From contig NZ_JABTYE010000005.1 in the NCBI RefSeq assembly GCF_013314895.1, positions 124,001 through 188,000 on the forward strand: a stretch of 64,000 nt of DNA, written 5' to 3'. The position numbers were made by a program, and so were the translations under genes. How positions within the stretch are numbered: the first letter of the stretch is position 1; every line of letters starts with the position of its first letter. Under the pieces are notes generated by a model. It was not told where the DNA came from. It made no database searches and saw only the letters and a program-made list of their open reading frames with translations. The stretch is from Cupriavidus gilardii (GTDB taxonomy: Bacteria; Pseudomonadota; Gammaproteobacteria; Burkholderiales; Burkholderiaceae). Positions 35,830-45,813 of the stretch are shown one piece after another.

Positions 35830-37737
35830 TCAGGCTTTGGTGGCGACGTCGTTGTTCAGACGCTCCACGAACGCGGAGACAGGCATCACACCCAGATCCA
35901 CGTTGCCACGGGCACGCACGGCCACTTGATTGGCATCCCGCTCCTTGTCGCCGACCACGATCAGGTACGGCACCTTCTGCAGCGAGTGCTCGCGGATTTT
36001 ATACGTAATTTTCTCGTTACGCAAATCCGCCTTGGCCCTAAACCCTTGTTTTTGCAGCAATTGCACGACGTTTTCCGCATATTCCGCCTGGGAATCTGCA
36101 ATATTCATCACGACGACCTGCTCCGGAGCCAGCCAGGCGGGCAGCGCGCCGGCGTGGTTTTCCAGCAGGATGCCGAGGAAGCGCTCGAAAGAGCCGAGAA
36201 TCGCCCGATGCAGCATCACCGGCCGCTTGCGGGAGTTGTCCTCGGAAACGAATTCGGCACCCAGGCGCTCCGGCAGCACCAGATCGAGCTGCAGCGTGCC
36301 GCACTGCCAGGAACGGCCGATCGCGTCCTTGATGTGGTATTCGACCTTCGGACCGTAGAAGGCGCCCTCGCCAGGCAGTTCCTCCCACTGCACACCGCAG
36401 GCGCGCAACGCCATCCGCAGCCCTTCCTCGGCGTGATCCCAGACCGCATCGGAACCGGCGCGCTGCTCCGGGCGCAGCGACAGCTTGACCGCCACGTCCT
36501 TGAAGCCGAAGTCGTCGTAGACCGAGAACGCCAGATCGTTGAAGGCCTTGGCCTCGGCCACGATCTGCTCTTCCGTGCAGAAAATATGGGCATCGTCCTG
36601 CACGAAGCCGCGCACACGCATCAGGCCGTGCAGCGCGCCAGAGGGCTCGTTGCGGTGGCAGGAGCCGAACTCCGCCAGCCGCAGCGGCAGGTCGCGGTAC
36701 GAGCGCAGGCCGTGGTTGAAGATCTGGACATGGCCCGGGCAGTTCATCGGCTTGATCGCGTAGTCGCGCTTTTCCGACTCCGTGACGAACATGTTTTCCT
36801 TGTAGTTCTGCCAGTGGCCGGACTTCTCCCACAGCGAACGGTCCATCACCTGCGGCGTGCGCACCTCGCTGTAGCCGGCCTCCGTCAACCGGCCGCGCAT
36901 GTATTGCTCGACCGCCTGCCAGATCTGCCAGCCCTTCGGGTGCCAGAACACCATGCCCGGCGCCTCTTCCTGCAGATGGAACAGATCCAGCAGCTTGCCG
37001 AGCTTGCGGTGGTCGCGCTTCTCGGCCTCTTCCAGCATGTGCAGGTAGGCGTCTTGGTCTTCCTTGCGGGCCCAGGCCGTGCCGTAGATCCGCTGCAGCA
37101 TCTCGTTGTTGGCATCGCCGCGCCAGTAGGCGCCGGCCACCTTCATCAGCTTGAAGACCTTCAGCTTGCCCGTCGACGGCACGTGCGGGCCGCGGCACAG
37201 GTCGACGAAGTCGCCTTCGCGATACAGGCCGATTTCCTCGCCGGCGGGAATCGACGCGATGATCTCGGCCTTGTACTTTTCGCCCATCGACTCGAACAGC
37301 TTGACCGCCTCGTCGCGATTCCAGACCTCGCGCGTCACCTTCTCGTCCTTCTTCGCCAGCTCGGCCATCTTCTTCTCGATGGCGGCCAGGTCTTCCGGCG
37401 TGAAGGGGCGCTTGTAGGCGAAGTCGTAGTAGAAGCCGTTCTCGATCACCGGACCGATCGTGACCTGCGCGTCCGGATAGAGCGACTTGACCGCGTAGGC
37501 CAGCAGGTGGGCCGTGGAGTGGCGGATGACTTCGACGCCTTCCGGATCCTTGTCCGTGACGATGGCCAGCGAGGCGTCGCGATCGATCAGATAGCTGGTG
37601 TCGACCAGATTGCCGTCGACCTTGCCAGCCAGCGCGGCCTTGGCCAGACCGGCGCCGATGCTCTGCGCGACCTGGGCAACCGTGACGGGTTCGGGGAACT
37701 CGCGGCGGGAGCCATCCGGCAGCGTGATTGCGATCAT
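35830..37737 (-). CDS. thrS: Threonyl-tRNA synthetase
   Basis: Class II synthetase charging tRNA-Thr; 635 residues, close to the E. coli length. It has an N-terminal TGS domain ([20 protein letters not shown]), an editing domain with [14 protein letters not shown], the catalytic core with zinc-ligand motif [23 protein letters not shown], and a C-terminal anticodon-binding domain ([20 protein letters not shown]). It heads the infC-rpmI-rplT-pheST-ihfA cluster, with 41 bp to infC. The 327 bp upstream to tRNA-Val contain a terminator and nothing else that I recognise. Confidence 0.97.
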   Translation of the reverse strand: MIAITLPDGSRREFPEPVTVAQVAQSIGAGLAKAALAGKVDGNLVDTSYLIDRDASLAIVTDKDPEGVEVIRHSTAHLLAYAVKSLYPDAQVTIGPVIENGFYYDFAYKRPFTPEDLAAIEKKMAELAKKDEKVTREVWNRDEAVKLFESMGEKYKAEIIASIPAGEEIGLYREGDFVDLCRGPHVPSTGKLKVFKLMKVAGAYWRGDANNEMLQRIYGTAWARKEDQDAYLHMLEEAEKRDHRKLGKLLDLFHLQEEAPGMVFWHPKGWQIWQAVEQYMRGRLTEAGYSEVRTPQVMDRSLWEKSGHWQNYKENMFVTESEKRDYAIKPMNCPGHVQIFNHGLRSYRDLPLRLAEFGSCHRNEPSGALHGLMRVRGFVQDDAHIFCTEEQIVAEAKAFNDLAFSVYDDFGFKDVAVKLSLRPEQRAGSDAVWDHAEEGLRMALRACGVQWEELPGEGAFYGPKVEYHIKDAIGRSWQCGTLQLDLVLPERLGAEFVSEDNSRKRPVMLHRAILGSFERFLGILLENHAGALPAWLAPEQVVVMNIADSQAEYAENVVQLLQKQGFRAKADLRNEKITYKIREHSLQKVPYLIVVGDKERDANQVAVRARGNVDLGVMPVSAFVERLNNDVATKA

Positions 37738-37864
37738 CTTGGGACCTCTTACAGGGAATCCGCCGGCAAGGTCGTTGCCCCGGGCGGATGAATGTTCTCG
37801 ACTGGCCGCCCCGCACGGGACAGGGCGACCGGCAGCTTATCAGGGTGCTGGCAGGCGACAGGCG

Positions 37865-37893
37865 AAAAAAAACGCGGCCAAGGCCGCGTTTTT
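37865..37893. terminator. Bidirectional terminator between tRNA-Val and thrS
   Basis: Stem ACGCGGC/GCCGCGT around CAAG, flanked by A-rich and T-rich runs on both sides. On the minus strand it would end transcription from tRNA-Val before thrS. Confidence 0.75.
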
Positions 37894-38064
37894 CATAATT
37901 TCACCCAATCGATCGACCCGATGTTCCGGGCAACCTGGGACGAAGACGCACCTCGACCTACTGTCGCTTGTCAGCGGTAGTAGTTCGCGGTGTCATAACC
38001 ATGGCGTCTGGATGTCCTTCGGTGAAATGTCTTTGATACTGCTGTCTTCGGTACTGCAATTCGT

Positions 38065-38141
38065 TGGTAGGCTCGATTGGACTCGAACCAACGACCCCCA
38101 CCATGTCAAGGTGGTGCTCTAACCAGCTGAGCTACGAGCCT
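38065..38141 (-). tRNA. tRNA-Val (anticodon GAC)
   Basis: A 77-base cloverleaf on the minus strand: acceptor AGGCTCG/CGAGCCT, anticodon stem CCACC/GGTGG with loop TTGACAT (anticodon GAC), T-loop TTCGAGT, encoded CCA. It lies 21 bp after the relA stop. Confidence 0.96.
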
Positions 38142-38162
38142 AGCGAAGCCGCAAGTATAGCA

Positions 38163-40391
38163 TCACTTTCTTTGAGCCTGCAACACCCCGGACACCTCCT
38201 CGATCAAGCCCAGCGCGCGCTGCAGCTGGGTAGCCTCCGCCACCTCGGCGGTGAACTGCATCCGCGCGACGCCCTTGCTGCTCAGCGTCTTGACCCCGGT
38301 GACGTTGATCTTCTCGCGCGAGAGCACTTCGGAGATATCCCGCAGCAGCCCCTGGCGGTCGATCGCCTCGACGTGGATCGCGACGGGATAAACCGCGTCG
38401 CTCTTCTTGCCCCATTCGGTCTGAATGATGCGTTCAGGCGCGCGCGCCGCCAGTTGCTGGAAGGTATGGCACTGGCGCCGGTGGATCGACACGCCGCGTC
38501 CGCGCGTGACGAAGCCGACGATGTCATCGGGTGGCGCCGGTTTGCAGCAGCGCGACATCTGCGTCATCAGCGAATCGACGCCGACCACCAGCACGCCACT
38601 CTTGGCGCCGCGCGCGACGCTGGTGGCGCGGCTCTTCTTCGTGACCGCCTCTTCCTCGCTGACCTGCGGCGCGGCCTCACCCTCCGGATGGCGCAGCGCC
38701 TGCTCGACATGGCGCAGGCTGAATTCTTCCTTGGCCACCGCCGCGTACAGCTCGTCCGGCGTCTTGAAGCCCAGCCGCGTCGCCAGCACGTCCAGATTGA
38801 CGGCGGTCTTGCCCTCGCGCTGCAGCGTCTTGTCGATCAGCACGCGGCCCTGCGCGATGGTCTCCTGCGAATCGAGCGCGTTGAACCAGGCGCGCACCTT
38901 GGCGCGCGCCCGCGAGCTGGCCAGATAGCCGAGGTCCGCGTTCAGCCAGTCGCGCGACGGCCCGCCCTGCTTGACCGCGACGATCTCGACGGTCTGGCCG
39001 TTCTTCAGCGGCGTGTTCAGCGGCACCATCGCGCCGTCGACGCGCGCGCCGCGGCAGCGATGGCCGAGGTCGGTATGCAGGTAGTAGGCGAAGTCGACCG
39101 GCGTCGCGCCCTGCGGCAGCGCCACCACGCGCGCCTGCGGCGTCAGCACGTAGATATGGTCGTCGATCGCCGCATGCTTGAGCTGCTCCCACGGCGATTC
39201 GTCGTGCGCCACGGTGTGGTCGGCATCGTCCTTCCACGCCAGCAGCTGCCGCAGCCAGGCGATCTTCTCGTCGTAGCTCTCGTTGGCGGCGAACTGCCCG
39301 CTGTAGCCCTTGCCGCCGGCCTCCTTGTAGCGCCAGTGCGCCGCCACGCCGTACTCGGCAAAGTGGTGCATCTCGTGGGTGCGGATCTGCACCTCGAAGG
39401 CGCGCCCGTCGTCGCCGATCACCACCGTGTGCAGCGACTTGTAGCCGTTGGCCTTGGGACGCGAGATGTAGTCGTCGAACTCGCGCGGAATCGGCTGCCA
39501 GACGTGGTGCACGATGCCGAGCACCGCATAGCAGTCCTTGATGTCGTCGACGATCACGCGGAAGGCGCGTACGTCGTACAGATCGGCAAAGTCCAGGTCC
39601 TTGCCGCGCATCTTCTTCCAGATGCTGTAGATGTGCTTGGGCCGGCCGCTGACCTCGGCGCGGATGCCGGCGGCCGCCAGCTCGCGCTGCAGCCGTTCGA
39701 TGGCCTGCGAAATATAGCCCTCGCGCTCGATGCGTTTTTCGTCGAGCAGGCGGGCGATGCGCTTGTAGGTGTCGGGCTGCTCGAAGCGGAAGGCCAGGTC
39801 CTCCAGCTCCCACTTCATCTGCCAGATGCCGAGCCGGTTGGCCAGCGGTGCATAGATGTCGAGCGTTTCGCGCGCCACGCCGGGCAGCGGCGCGTTCTTG
39901 GTCTGCGCCAGCCAGCGCAGCGTCTGCAGCCGCGAAGCGAGGCGCACCAGCACCACGCGGATGTCCTGCGCGAAGGCGAGCAGCATCTTGCGCAGCGCTT
40001 CGACCTGTTCGTGGCGCGCCTGCGCCTCGTTGCGCGACTGCGGCACTTCGCCGCTGTCGCCGCGATTGACGGCAATGGCGCCGATGCGCAGCAGCTGGCG
40101 CACGTCCTTGACCAGACGCGCGACCTCGTCGCCGAAACGCTCGGCGATCTCGGCCTCGGTCTCCGGCACGAAGGCCGCCACCGGGAACAGGCAGGCCGCG
40201 GCGCGGGCGGCGTCGTCGATGCGCAGGCCGTCGAGGATGCGCAGCATCCCTTCGGCATGCGACAGCACGGTTTCGCCGGTGGGCAGCGCCACCGCTTCGC
40301 CATGCTCGCGCGCATACGCCAGTGCCTGCTCGACCAGGCCCGCGTCCGGCGTGCCGGCGATCTGTCCGGTCGCGTCGGTGGACGTCACCAT
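38163..40391 (-). CDS. relA: GTP pyrophosphokinase RelA
   Basis: Ribosome-associated (p)ppGpp synthetase of the stringent response; 742 residues. The N-terminal hydrolase-like domain lacks a proper HD pair (ERFGDEVARLVKDVRQL), consistent with RelA rather than SpoT. The synthetase domain shows RPKHIYSIWKKM and EFDDYISRPKANGYKSLHT, where EFDD is the RelA-type acidic motif. TGS (VLTPQARVVALPQGATPVDF), zinc-finger (SRCCKP...HRRQCHTF) and ACT (VEAIDRQGLLRDISEVL) domains follow. The start at 40391 is chosen for MVTSTD after a purine-rich site; 13 upstream in-frame codons look unrelated. Confidence 0.95.
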   Translation of the reverse strand: MVTSTDATGQIAGTPDAGLVEQALAYAREHGEAVALPTGETVLSHAEGMLRILDGLRIDDAARAAACLFPVAAFVPETEAEIAERFGDEVARLVKDVRQLLRIGAIAVNRGDSGEVPQSRNEAQARHEQVEALRKMLLAFAQDIRVVLVRLASRLQTLRWLAQTKNAPLPGVARETLDIYAPLANRLGIWQMKWELEDLAFRFEQPDTYKRIARLLDEKRIEREGYISQAIERLQRELAAAGIRAEVSGRPKHIYSIWKKMRGKDLDFADLYDVRAFRVIVDDIKDCYAVLGIVHHVWQPIPREFDDYISRPKANGYKSLHTVVIGDDGRAFEVQIRTHEMHHFAEYGVAAHWRYKEAGGKGYSGQFAANESYDEKIAWLRQLLAWKDDADHTVAHDESPWEQLKHAAIDDHIYVLTPQARVVALPQGATPVDFAYYLHTDLGHRCRGARVDGAMVPLNTPLKNGQTVEIVAVKQGGPSRDWLNADLGYLASSRARAKVRAWFNALDSQETIAQGRVLIDKTLQREGKTAVNLDVLATRLGFKTPDELYAAVAKEEFSLRHVEQALRHPEGEAAPQVSEEEAVTKKSRATSVARGAKSGVLVVGVDSLMTQMSRCCKPAPPDDIVGFVTRGRGVSIHRRQCHTFQQLAARAPERIIQTEWGKKSDAVYPVAIHVEAIDRQGLLRDISEVLSREKINVTGVKTLSSKGVARMQFTAEVAEATQLQRALGLIEEVSGVLQAQRK

Positions 40392-40462
40392 GTCACCACT
40401 TCCCCTGCTGCACCTGCCACGCCAATTCAAATCAATACACGTTGCCGCTCAACGCTCAACGC

Positions 40463-40825
40463 TCAACGCAGCGCCGCGGTGACCACCACTTCGATCCGAT
40501 ACTTCGGATTGGCCAGCTTCGCTTCAACGGTCGCGCGCGGCGGCGTATTGCCCTGCGGCACCCATTCGTCCCACACCTCGTTCATCGCGCCGATGTCGGC
40601 GATATCGGTCAGGAAAATCTGGCACGACAGGATGCGGGTCTTGTCGCTGCCGGCCTCGGCCAGCAGCCGGTCGATATGGCCGAGCACCTCGCGGGTCTGC
40701 CCGCGGATATCGGCGTCCGGATCGACCTCGGGCACCTGGCCCGCCAGATAGACCACGCCGTTGTAGACGGCATATTCGGAAAGACGTTTGCCCACATGGG
40801 CGCGTTTCAATTCGGTCGTGCTCAT
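40463..40825 (-). CDS. RidA (YjgF/YER057c/UK114) family protein
   Basis: A 120-residue RidA-family protein; archetypal members hydrolyse reactive enamine/imine intermediates released by PLP enzymes. Visible features are VYLAGQVPEVDPDADIRGQT, SCQIFLTDIADIGAMNEVWD and the conserved Arg in TPPRATVEAKLANP, with the terminal RIEVVVTAAL. The DPDADIRGQT variant suggests a RidA subfamily rather than canonical RidA. It lies 71 bp upstream of relA on the same strand. Confidence 0.9.
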   Translation of the reverse strand: MSTTELKRAHVGKRLSEYAVYNGVVYLAGQVPEVDPDADIRGQTREVLGHIDRLLAEAGSDKTRILSCQIFLTDIADIGAMNEVWDEWVPQGNTPPRATVEAKLANPKYRIEVVVTAALR

Positions 40826-40918
40826 CGTGATATGACATGCAGCCTGCGCTGCGGTTGGTTGTTGGACGTGACCGGCAAGGTTGCCGGCCCTGCCACGACA
40901 TCGGAGCGCGGGCCGGAC

Positions 40919-41809
40919 TCAGGCTCCGGCCGCGCCGACAAAAAATTCGCGTGCGATGGCGATCTGGTCCGGATCGACAAAGGTCGGCGCATGGCCCACG
41001 TCCGGCACCTCGACCGAGCGCACCTGCTTGCCGCGCGCGACCATCTCGGCGACGGTCTCGCGCGTCAGCAGGTCGGACTGCGCGCCGCGCACCACCAGCA
41101 CCGGCACCGGAATCGCTTCGAACATGCGCCACATCGTGGCCTCGCCGGCCGCGGCCATTTCCGGCGTGGTCTCGCGGAACGGCACCGCCATCGCCGGATC
41201 GTAATGCAGGCCCCATTCGAGCCCTTCCGCGCCCTGGACGGGCTTCAGGATCGCGCCATTCAATTCGCGCCACTGCTCCGGCGTATGGCGGCCAAACGAA
41301 GCGCTGATGGTCTGCAGATACGCCAGGCCCTCCTCGAAGGTCTTGAAGCGGACCGGCAGTCCCAGATAGGAGCCGATCCGCTCGAGCGCCGAGGCGGCGA
41401 TGCGCGGGCCGACATCGTTGAGCAGCAGCTTGCGCACCGGGCTCTTCGGCAATGCGGCCAGCCCCATGCCGATCAGCCCGCCCATCGACGTGCCGAACCA
41501 GTCCACCTGCTCGACGTTCAGGCGCGCGATCAGCGTCACCATGTCGGAGACGTACTGCGGCACGATGTAGCGGCGCGGATCGGCAAGCCAGTCGGAACGT
41601 CCCCGGCCAACCACATCGGGGCAGACCACGCGGTATTCGCCGCTGAACGCGCGCGCGATCTCGTCGAAATCGCGGCCGGTGCGGGTCAGGCCGTGCACGC
41701 AGATCAACACGCGCGGATTGGAAGGGTCGCCCCACTCGTGGTACGCCATGCGGTGCAGGCCAGCGGGGCTGATGCACTGCACGAAGCCGAGGCGCGGACT
41801 GGCTGACAT
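40919..41809 (-). CDS. Alpha/beta-fold hydrolase
   Basis: A 296-residue alpha/beta hydrolase. The oxyanion-hole HGLTRTG, nucleophile elbow GTSMGG (S108), an acidic residue in the C-terminal half (SDLLTRETV) and the catalytic His in VGHAPTF are in the expected order. The start at 41809 follows AGGGAG and gives MSASPRLGF; the frame is open upstream with a Cys/Arg-rich non-family stretch. It is divergent from 3-hydroxybutyrate dehydrogenase. Substrate unknown. Confidence 0.88.
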   Translation of the reverse strand: MSASPRLGFVQCISPAGLHRMAYHEWGDPSNPRVLICVHGLTRTGRDFDEIARAFSGEYRVVCPDVVGRGRSDWLADPRRYIVPQYVSDMVTLIARLNVEQVDWFGTSMGGLIGMGLAALPKSPVRKLLLNDVGPRIAASALERIGSYLGLPVRFKTFEEGLAYLQTISASFGRHTPEQWRELNGAILKPVQGAEGLEWGLHYDPAMAVPFRETTPEMAAAGEATMWRMFEAIPVPVLVVRGAQSDLLTRETVAEMVARGKQVRSVEVPDVGHAPTFVDPDQIAIAREFFVGAAGA

Positions 41810-42014
41810 CTTGACTCCCTGCGCGAGAAACGCGAAAAGGCGCGCCAATGGCGCACAACGAAAACAGCGACACCGGGGCGTCGCGCATTGCGCCACGGGT
41901 GCGGCGCCGGCTGGGCAAAGCCCGATTGTACGCCAGCGCTACAATGCGACAGCAACGAGGACCGTGCCGCCGCGGCATGGCCCGTTGCCACCCCATTTCC
42001 CCACGGAGGCTCAT

Positions 42015-42791
42015 ATGCTGAAGGGCAAGACGGCGCTGGTGACCGGTTCGACCAGCGGAATCGGTCTGGGCATCGCCCAGGCGCTGGCCGCGCAAGGCGC
42101 GCATCTGATCGTCAACGGATTCGGCGATGCGGACGGCGCCAAGCGCCAGATCGAGCAGGCCGGCAGCGGCATCCGCGTCGGCTACCACGGTGCCGACATG
42201 AGCAAGGCGGCCGACATCGAGGACATGATGCGCTACGCGGACAGCGAGTTCGGCGGCGTCGACATTCTCGTCAACAACGCGGGCATCCAGCATGTGGCCA
42301 ATATCGAGGACTTCCCGGTCGAGCGCTGGGACGCGATCATCGCCATCAACCTGACCTCGGCCTTCCACACCACGCGGCTGGCGCTGCCCGGCATGAAGCA
42401 GAAAAACTGGGGCCGCATCATCAATATCGCCTCGGCACACGGCCTGGTCGCGTCGGCGCAAAAGTCGGCCTACGTCGCCGCCAAGCACGGCATCGTTGGC
42501 CTGACCAAGGTCACCGCGCTGGAAACCGCGCAGACCGGCGTCACGGCCAATGCGATCTGCCCGGGCTGGGTGCTGACGCCGCTGGTGCAGAAGCAGGTCG
42601 AAGCGCGGGCCGAGCGCGAGGGCATTCCGGTCGAGCAGGCCAAGCGCGAGCTGGTGATGGAAAAGCAGCCCTCGGGACAATTTGTCACGCCCGAGGAACT
42701 GGGTGCGCTCGCGGTGTTTCTCGCCAGCGATGCGGCGCGCCAGGTTCGTGGCGTGGCCTGGAACATGGATGGAGGCTGGGTCGCGCAGTGA
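42015..42791 (+). CDS. bdhA: 3-hydroxybutyrate dehydrogenase
   Basis: SDR enzyme oxidising D-3-hydroxybutyrate to acetoacetate with NAD, used in polyhydroxybutyrate and ketone-body breakdown. The 258-residue protein has the NAD-binding GSTSGIG (11-17), NNAG, the catalytic S140, Y153 and K157 (NIASAHGLVASAQKSAYVAAK), and the family-typical VKQP-like ending (EKQPSGQFVTPEELGALAVF, GWVAQ). ACGGAGG lies seven bases upstream of the ATG. Its stop overlaps the next gene's ATG (TGATG). A TACAAT at 41940-41945 is a -10 candidate without a good -35. scoAB, a few kb away, would convert the acetoacetate to acetoacetyl-CoA. Confidence 0.93.
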   Translation: MLKGKTALVTGSTSGIGLGIAQALAAQGAHLIVNGFGDADGAKRQIEQAGSGIRVGYHGADMSKAADIEDMMRYADSEFGGVDILVNNAGIQHVANIEDFPVERWDAIIAINLTSAFHTTRLALPGMKQKNWGRIINIASAHGLVASAQKSAYVAAKHGIVGLTKVTALETAQTGVTANAICPGWVLTPLVQKQVEARAEREGIPVEQAKRELVMEKQPSGQFVTPEELGALAVFLASDAARQVRGVAWNMDGGWVAQ

Positions 42792-43330
42792 TGGCGCGCT
42801 CCACGGACACGATGAAGCGAAGAGACGTTCTGAAAGGCCTGCTCGCCGGCGCCGCGCTGTCGGCCGGCCTGACGCCGCTGGCCCGGGCCGCCGCACCCGC
42901 GGCGAAAGCGGCCACGACGAAGGCGGCCGCAGACAAGACCCCGATCGAGGTCTACAAGAGCCCGCTGTGCGGTTGCTGCGACGGCTGGGTCGCGCACCTG
43001 CGCGAGCACGGCTTCGAAGTCAAGGTGCACGACGTCGAGGACACGGCGGTGCACCGCGCCCGCCTTGGCATGCCGGAGCGTTTCGGCTCGTGCCACACCG
43101 GCGTGGTCGCGGGCTATGCGATCGAGGGCCATGTGCCCGCCGCGGAGATCCGCAAGCTGCTGGCGGGCAGACCCAAGGCCGTCGGGCTTGCGGTGCCGGG
43201 CATGCCGATCGGCTCCCCCGGCATGGAGCAGGGACCGCGGGTCGACCCCTACTCGGTATTGCTGGTGCGCGCCGACGGCGGCGCGTCGGTGTTCGCGCGC
43301 TACCCGACGCGCCCGGCGGCGCCGCACTAG
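42791..43330 (+). CDS. DUF411 protein with twin-arginine-type signal
   Basis: A 179-residue exported protein. Starting at the ATG overlapping the bdhA stop, the N-terminus contains KRRDVLKGLLAGAALSAGL, a twin-arginine-like signal followed by an ALA/ARA cleavage region. The DUF411 domain begins at about residue 50 with IEVYKSPLCGCCDGWVAHL (C60, C62, C63), and includes RFGSCHTGVVAGYAIEGHVP. DUF411 proteins are often linked to copper, and the Cys cluster plus the SCHT motif is a plausible metal site. An alternative start at 42812 keeps the signal. The overlap with bdhA is unexpected functionally. Confidence 0.85.
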   Translation: MARSTDTMKRRDVLKGLLAGAALSAGLTPLARAAAPAAKAATTKAAADKTPIEVYKSPLCGCCDGWVAHLREHGFEVKVHDVEDTAVHRARLGMPERFGSCHTGVVAGYAIEGHVPAAEIRKLLAGRPKAVGLAVPGMPIGSPGMEQGPRVDPYSVLLVRADGGASVFARYPTRPAAPH

Positions 43331-43361
43331 CCGGCGCGGATGGTCAGCGGCCGGGCCTGGC

Positions 43362-45583
43362 TCAGCTGCCTGGCGCGCCAGGGGGCAACGGCGGCCGGGC
43401 CGGCCGGTCCACGCTCGAGCGCGTCGCCAACGCTTGCTCGACGTCCTCGCGCAGCGCTGGCGGCAGCCGTGTCAGGATCCCGCGCAATGCGGCAACGGCG
43501 GACCCGCGCGCCTCGCCATCCGGTCCATCCAACCCATCCAATGCCGCCCGCAATGCGGGCCACAGCATGCCGAACTGGATTGCCGTCGGTACATCCCTGG
43601 CGCCCAGCGCTACCATCAACCTGCGCACGATCTCGGCGCGATAGGGCAACATCGGCTCGCCCGCCACCGCAAGCCGGCGCTGCGCATCGGCCAGCGCGGA
43701 CAACTGATCGAGGACCCAGCCCTTCGCCACGGGATCGCGGTGCCCGGCGATCTCCACCAGCACCCCGGCGCGCCGGGCCAGCGGAAGACGTCCCACGATG
43801 TCCGTCGCGAACCGCTGCAACGGAAGACTGGCGTCCTCTTTCAACAACCCGATGGTGGCCATCCCACGAAGTCCGTGCACGCGAGGGGCGGCCATGTCGA
43901 GGCGAGCGAGAGCAGCGCTTGCACATGCCCGCCCTGCTGATCGGCGGGTTGGCCCATCACTTGAAAGGCAAGCGCGCCCAGCAGCGGCCCCCCGAGCGCG
44001 GCCGGCAGCTCCCCGGTTTGCTTCAGCAGCACCCAAAATCCGGATCGCGAGTGCGATGACGAGATCGTTCGCATCAGAACGGACGCGCGGTGCTCGACGG
44101 GCAGCGCGTTGACCGCATTCGCGAATGCCCTCCATAGCGCGGCGCTCTCCGAAACCTGCAGCGCCTCCCCCCATTTGATCAGCGGCTCGACGCGCAAGGG
44201 CGCGGGATTCAACGTATCGATCCGCTGCAGTCCCATGCGGAATAGCTCTTGCTCGAGGTAATCATCGCGCTCGACGCCAGGCATCGCGACGAACAGATGG
44301 GAGTACTCGGCATATAGGGTCGCCTGGGTGGGGGCGTCCAGTTCGGCGGCCTGGTCGAAGCGACGGCGGATTGCCATCAATTGCACGTCCGACCACATCA
44401 CTCGCATGATGGTCCTGGTCTCGCCACCGGCCGCTTCCAGCAGCTCGTCCGCCCTGGAGCCCGCATACAGCTGGGTCAACTGGCCGGTGCGCAGCGACCG
44501 ATCGTTCGACGGCACGTTCCACCCAGCCAGCCAGCGGTGCAGCGCAAGGGCCACGAGCAGCGGCCAATGGCCCGATCGAAGCGCGTCCCGAGCGGTGTCG
44601 AAGATCGCATCCCAAGCCGCCAGGCGTGACTCCACCCCGCCCTTCGCCTCCACCACCGAATCCAGTTCATCGACCAGTTTTTTCAGTACCGATGCCTGGC
44701 AAGGTGCCGGCATTCCGTCGCTCGTGCGCAGCCCGCGGACCCGCTCGAGCACCGACGCCACCAGCGCCTCGCTCAGCTGCTCGCGCCGCGCGGCAACATG
44801 GACGATCGCCGTCAACAGGCGACTCGCCCCTTCGGGCGGCAAGCCATCGGCCATCGCCAACCAATGCTGCAGCCCTGCCTGCGTCGTTGCCGGGCAGAAC
44901 GACATCAGACACTGCCCCATGATCTGGCCGCGCGTGCCGGGCGGCAATGGCTCGGCAAGCACCAGCATGCGTCGCTCCAGCTCATGATCGCGGGGGTGTT
45001 GCCGACCGAGTACCGCGGCCAGCGCGGCCAGCGGCCTGGCCTTCTCGGCGGCCGGCAAGCGCTCGATCTCTTCGATCAGTCGGACCGACAGCGACTGCGA
45101 CACGCTGCCCAGGCGCACAATCCGTTCGACGACGCTGCACAGCAGCGTGCCGCGTTGCGGCGCCGGTTCGCCGGGCACGCTGCCAAGCAGCTCGGCGAGC
45201 CGCGCAATCGAATCGGACCAGCGGATTTGTGCATGCAGCCGGTCGAACCGGCGCAGCGGCGTCAGCAAGCTGCGCGCGTGCCGGTCCGCGCCGCCAAGCG
45301 CCCGGCGCGATGGCGCATCGAGCAGGGCCACGACCTGCGCCAGCACATCGCCAGGCAACAGTCGGATGGATGCCGTTCGATCGGGCGCGGCGTCGGAGAG
45401 CGGATGGGACGCGGGCGCGGCCGGGATCGGCAGCGTTCCCGATACGGAGGGATCGGCATGCGGAACAGCAGGTGGAGTATCGGCGCCGGGCAATCCCGAC
45501 GCGGTCGGAGGGATAGCGGAGGAACGGTGCAAGGGCATGATCGCGGTCAGTGGAGAGTCATGGGAAGTGCCGGCATGCGGCAC
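43362..45583 (-). pseudogene. F-box-like helical-repeat protein gene with an apparent frameshift
   Basis: The first frame (45583-43841, 580 residues) has a Ser/Pro/Ala-rich N-terminus (1-70), then an F-box-like segment at about 75-112, LLPGDVLAQVVALLD...SRRALGGADRHARSLL, and helical repeats. It ends abnormally as ACTDFVGWPPSGC. A second frame continues the same style (GLLKEDASLPLQRFATDIV...LPPALREDVEQALA) to a stop at 43362. The frames differ by one base in the overlap, 43841 to about 43920, so the gene is shifted, or the tail is a separate overlapping gene from ATG 43862. Function is unknown; F-box proteins in plant-associated Ralstonia are type III effectors. No hrpII-like TTCG-N16-TTCG box is visible upstream. 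Confidence 0.65.
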
Positions 45584-45745
45584 GGCCGCAATGTGGCCGA
45601 GATCCCGTCCCCACGCTTTTGCTGCCGATCGATCCTTGCGCTTTCGACGGCAGCGCGATCGCGTCTGCGACTCTGTACCGCTCGTCCCCCAGCTCGCCCC
45701 CCGCTCTCCCCAGCGCTCGCACGCGCTTACCCGCAGCCCAGATGC

Positions 45746-45777
45746 AAAAAGCCCCGCCTCGATACGAGGCGGGGCTT
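45746..45777. terminator. Terminator downstream of scoAB
   Basis: Perfect 10-bp stem GCCCCGCCTC/GAGGCGGGGC with a 5-base loop; five U residues on the minus strand. It insulates scoB from the F-box-like gene. Confidence 0.9.
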
Positions 45778-45813
45778 GCGGCCCGGCTGACGCCGGTCGC
45801 GTCGACCGAACCC

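Noticed and set aside
38064..40751. 895-codon plus-strand frame opposite relA
   Set aside because: Shadow of relA; composition typical of antisense frames in high-GC genomes.
45584..45745. hrpII-like box upstream of the F-box-like gene
   Set aside because: No TTCG-N16-TTCG pattern is present in the region on the relevant strand.
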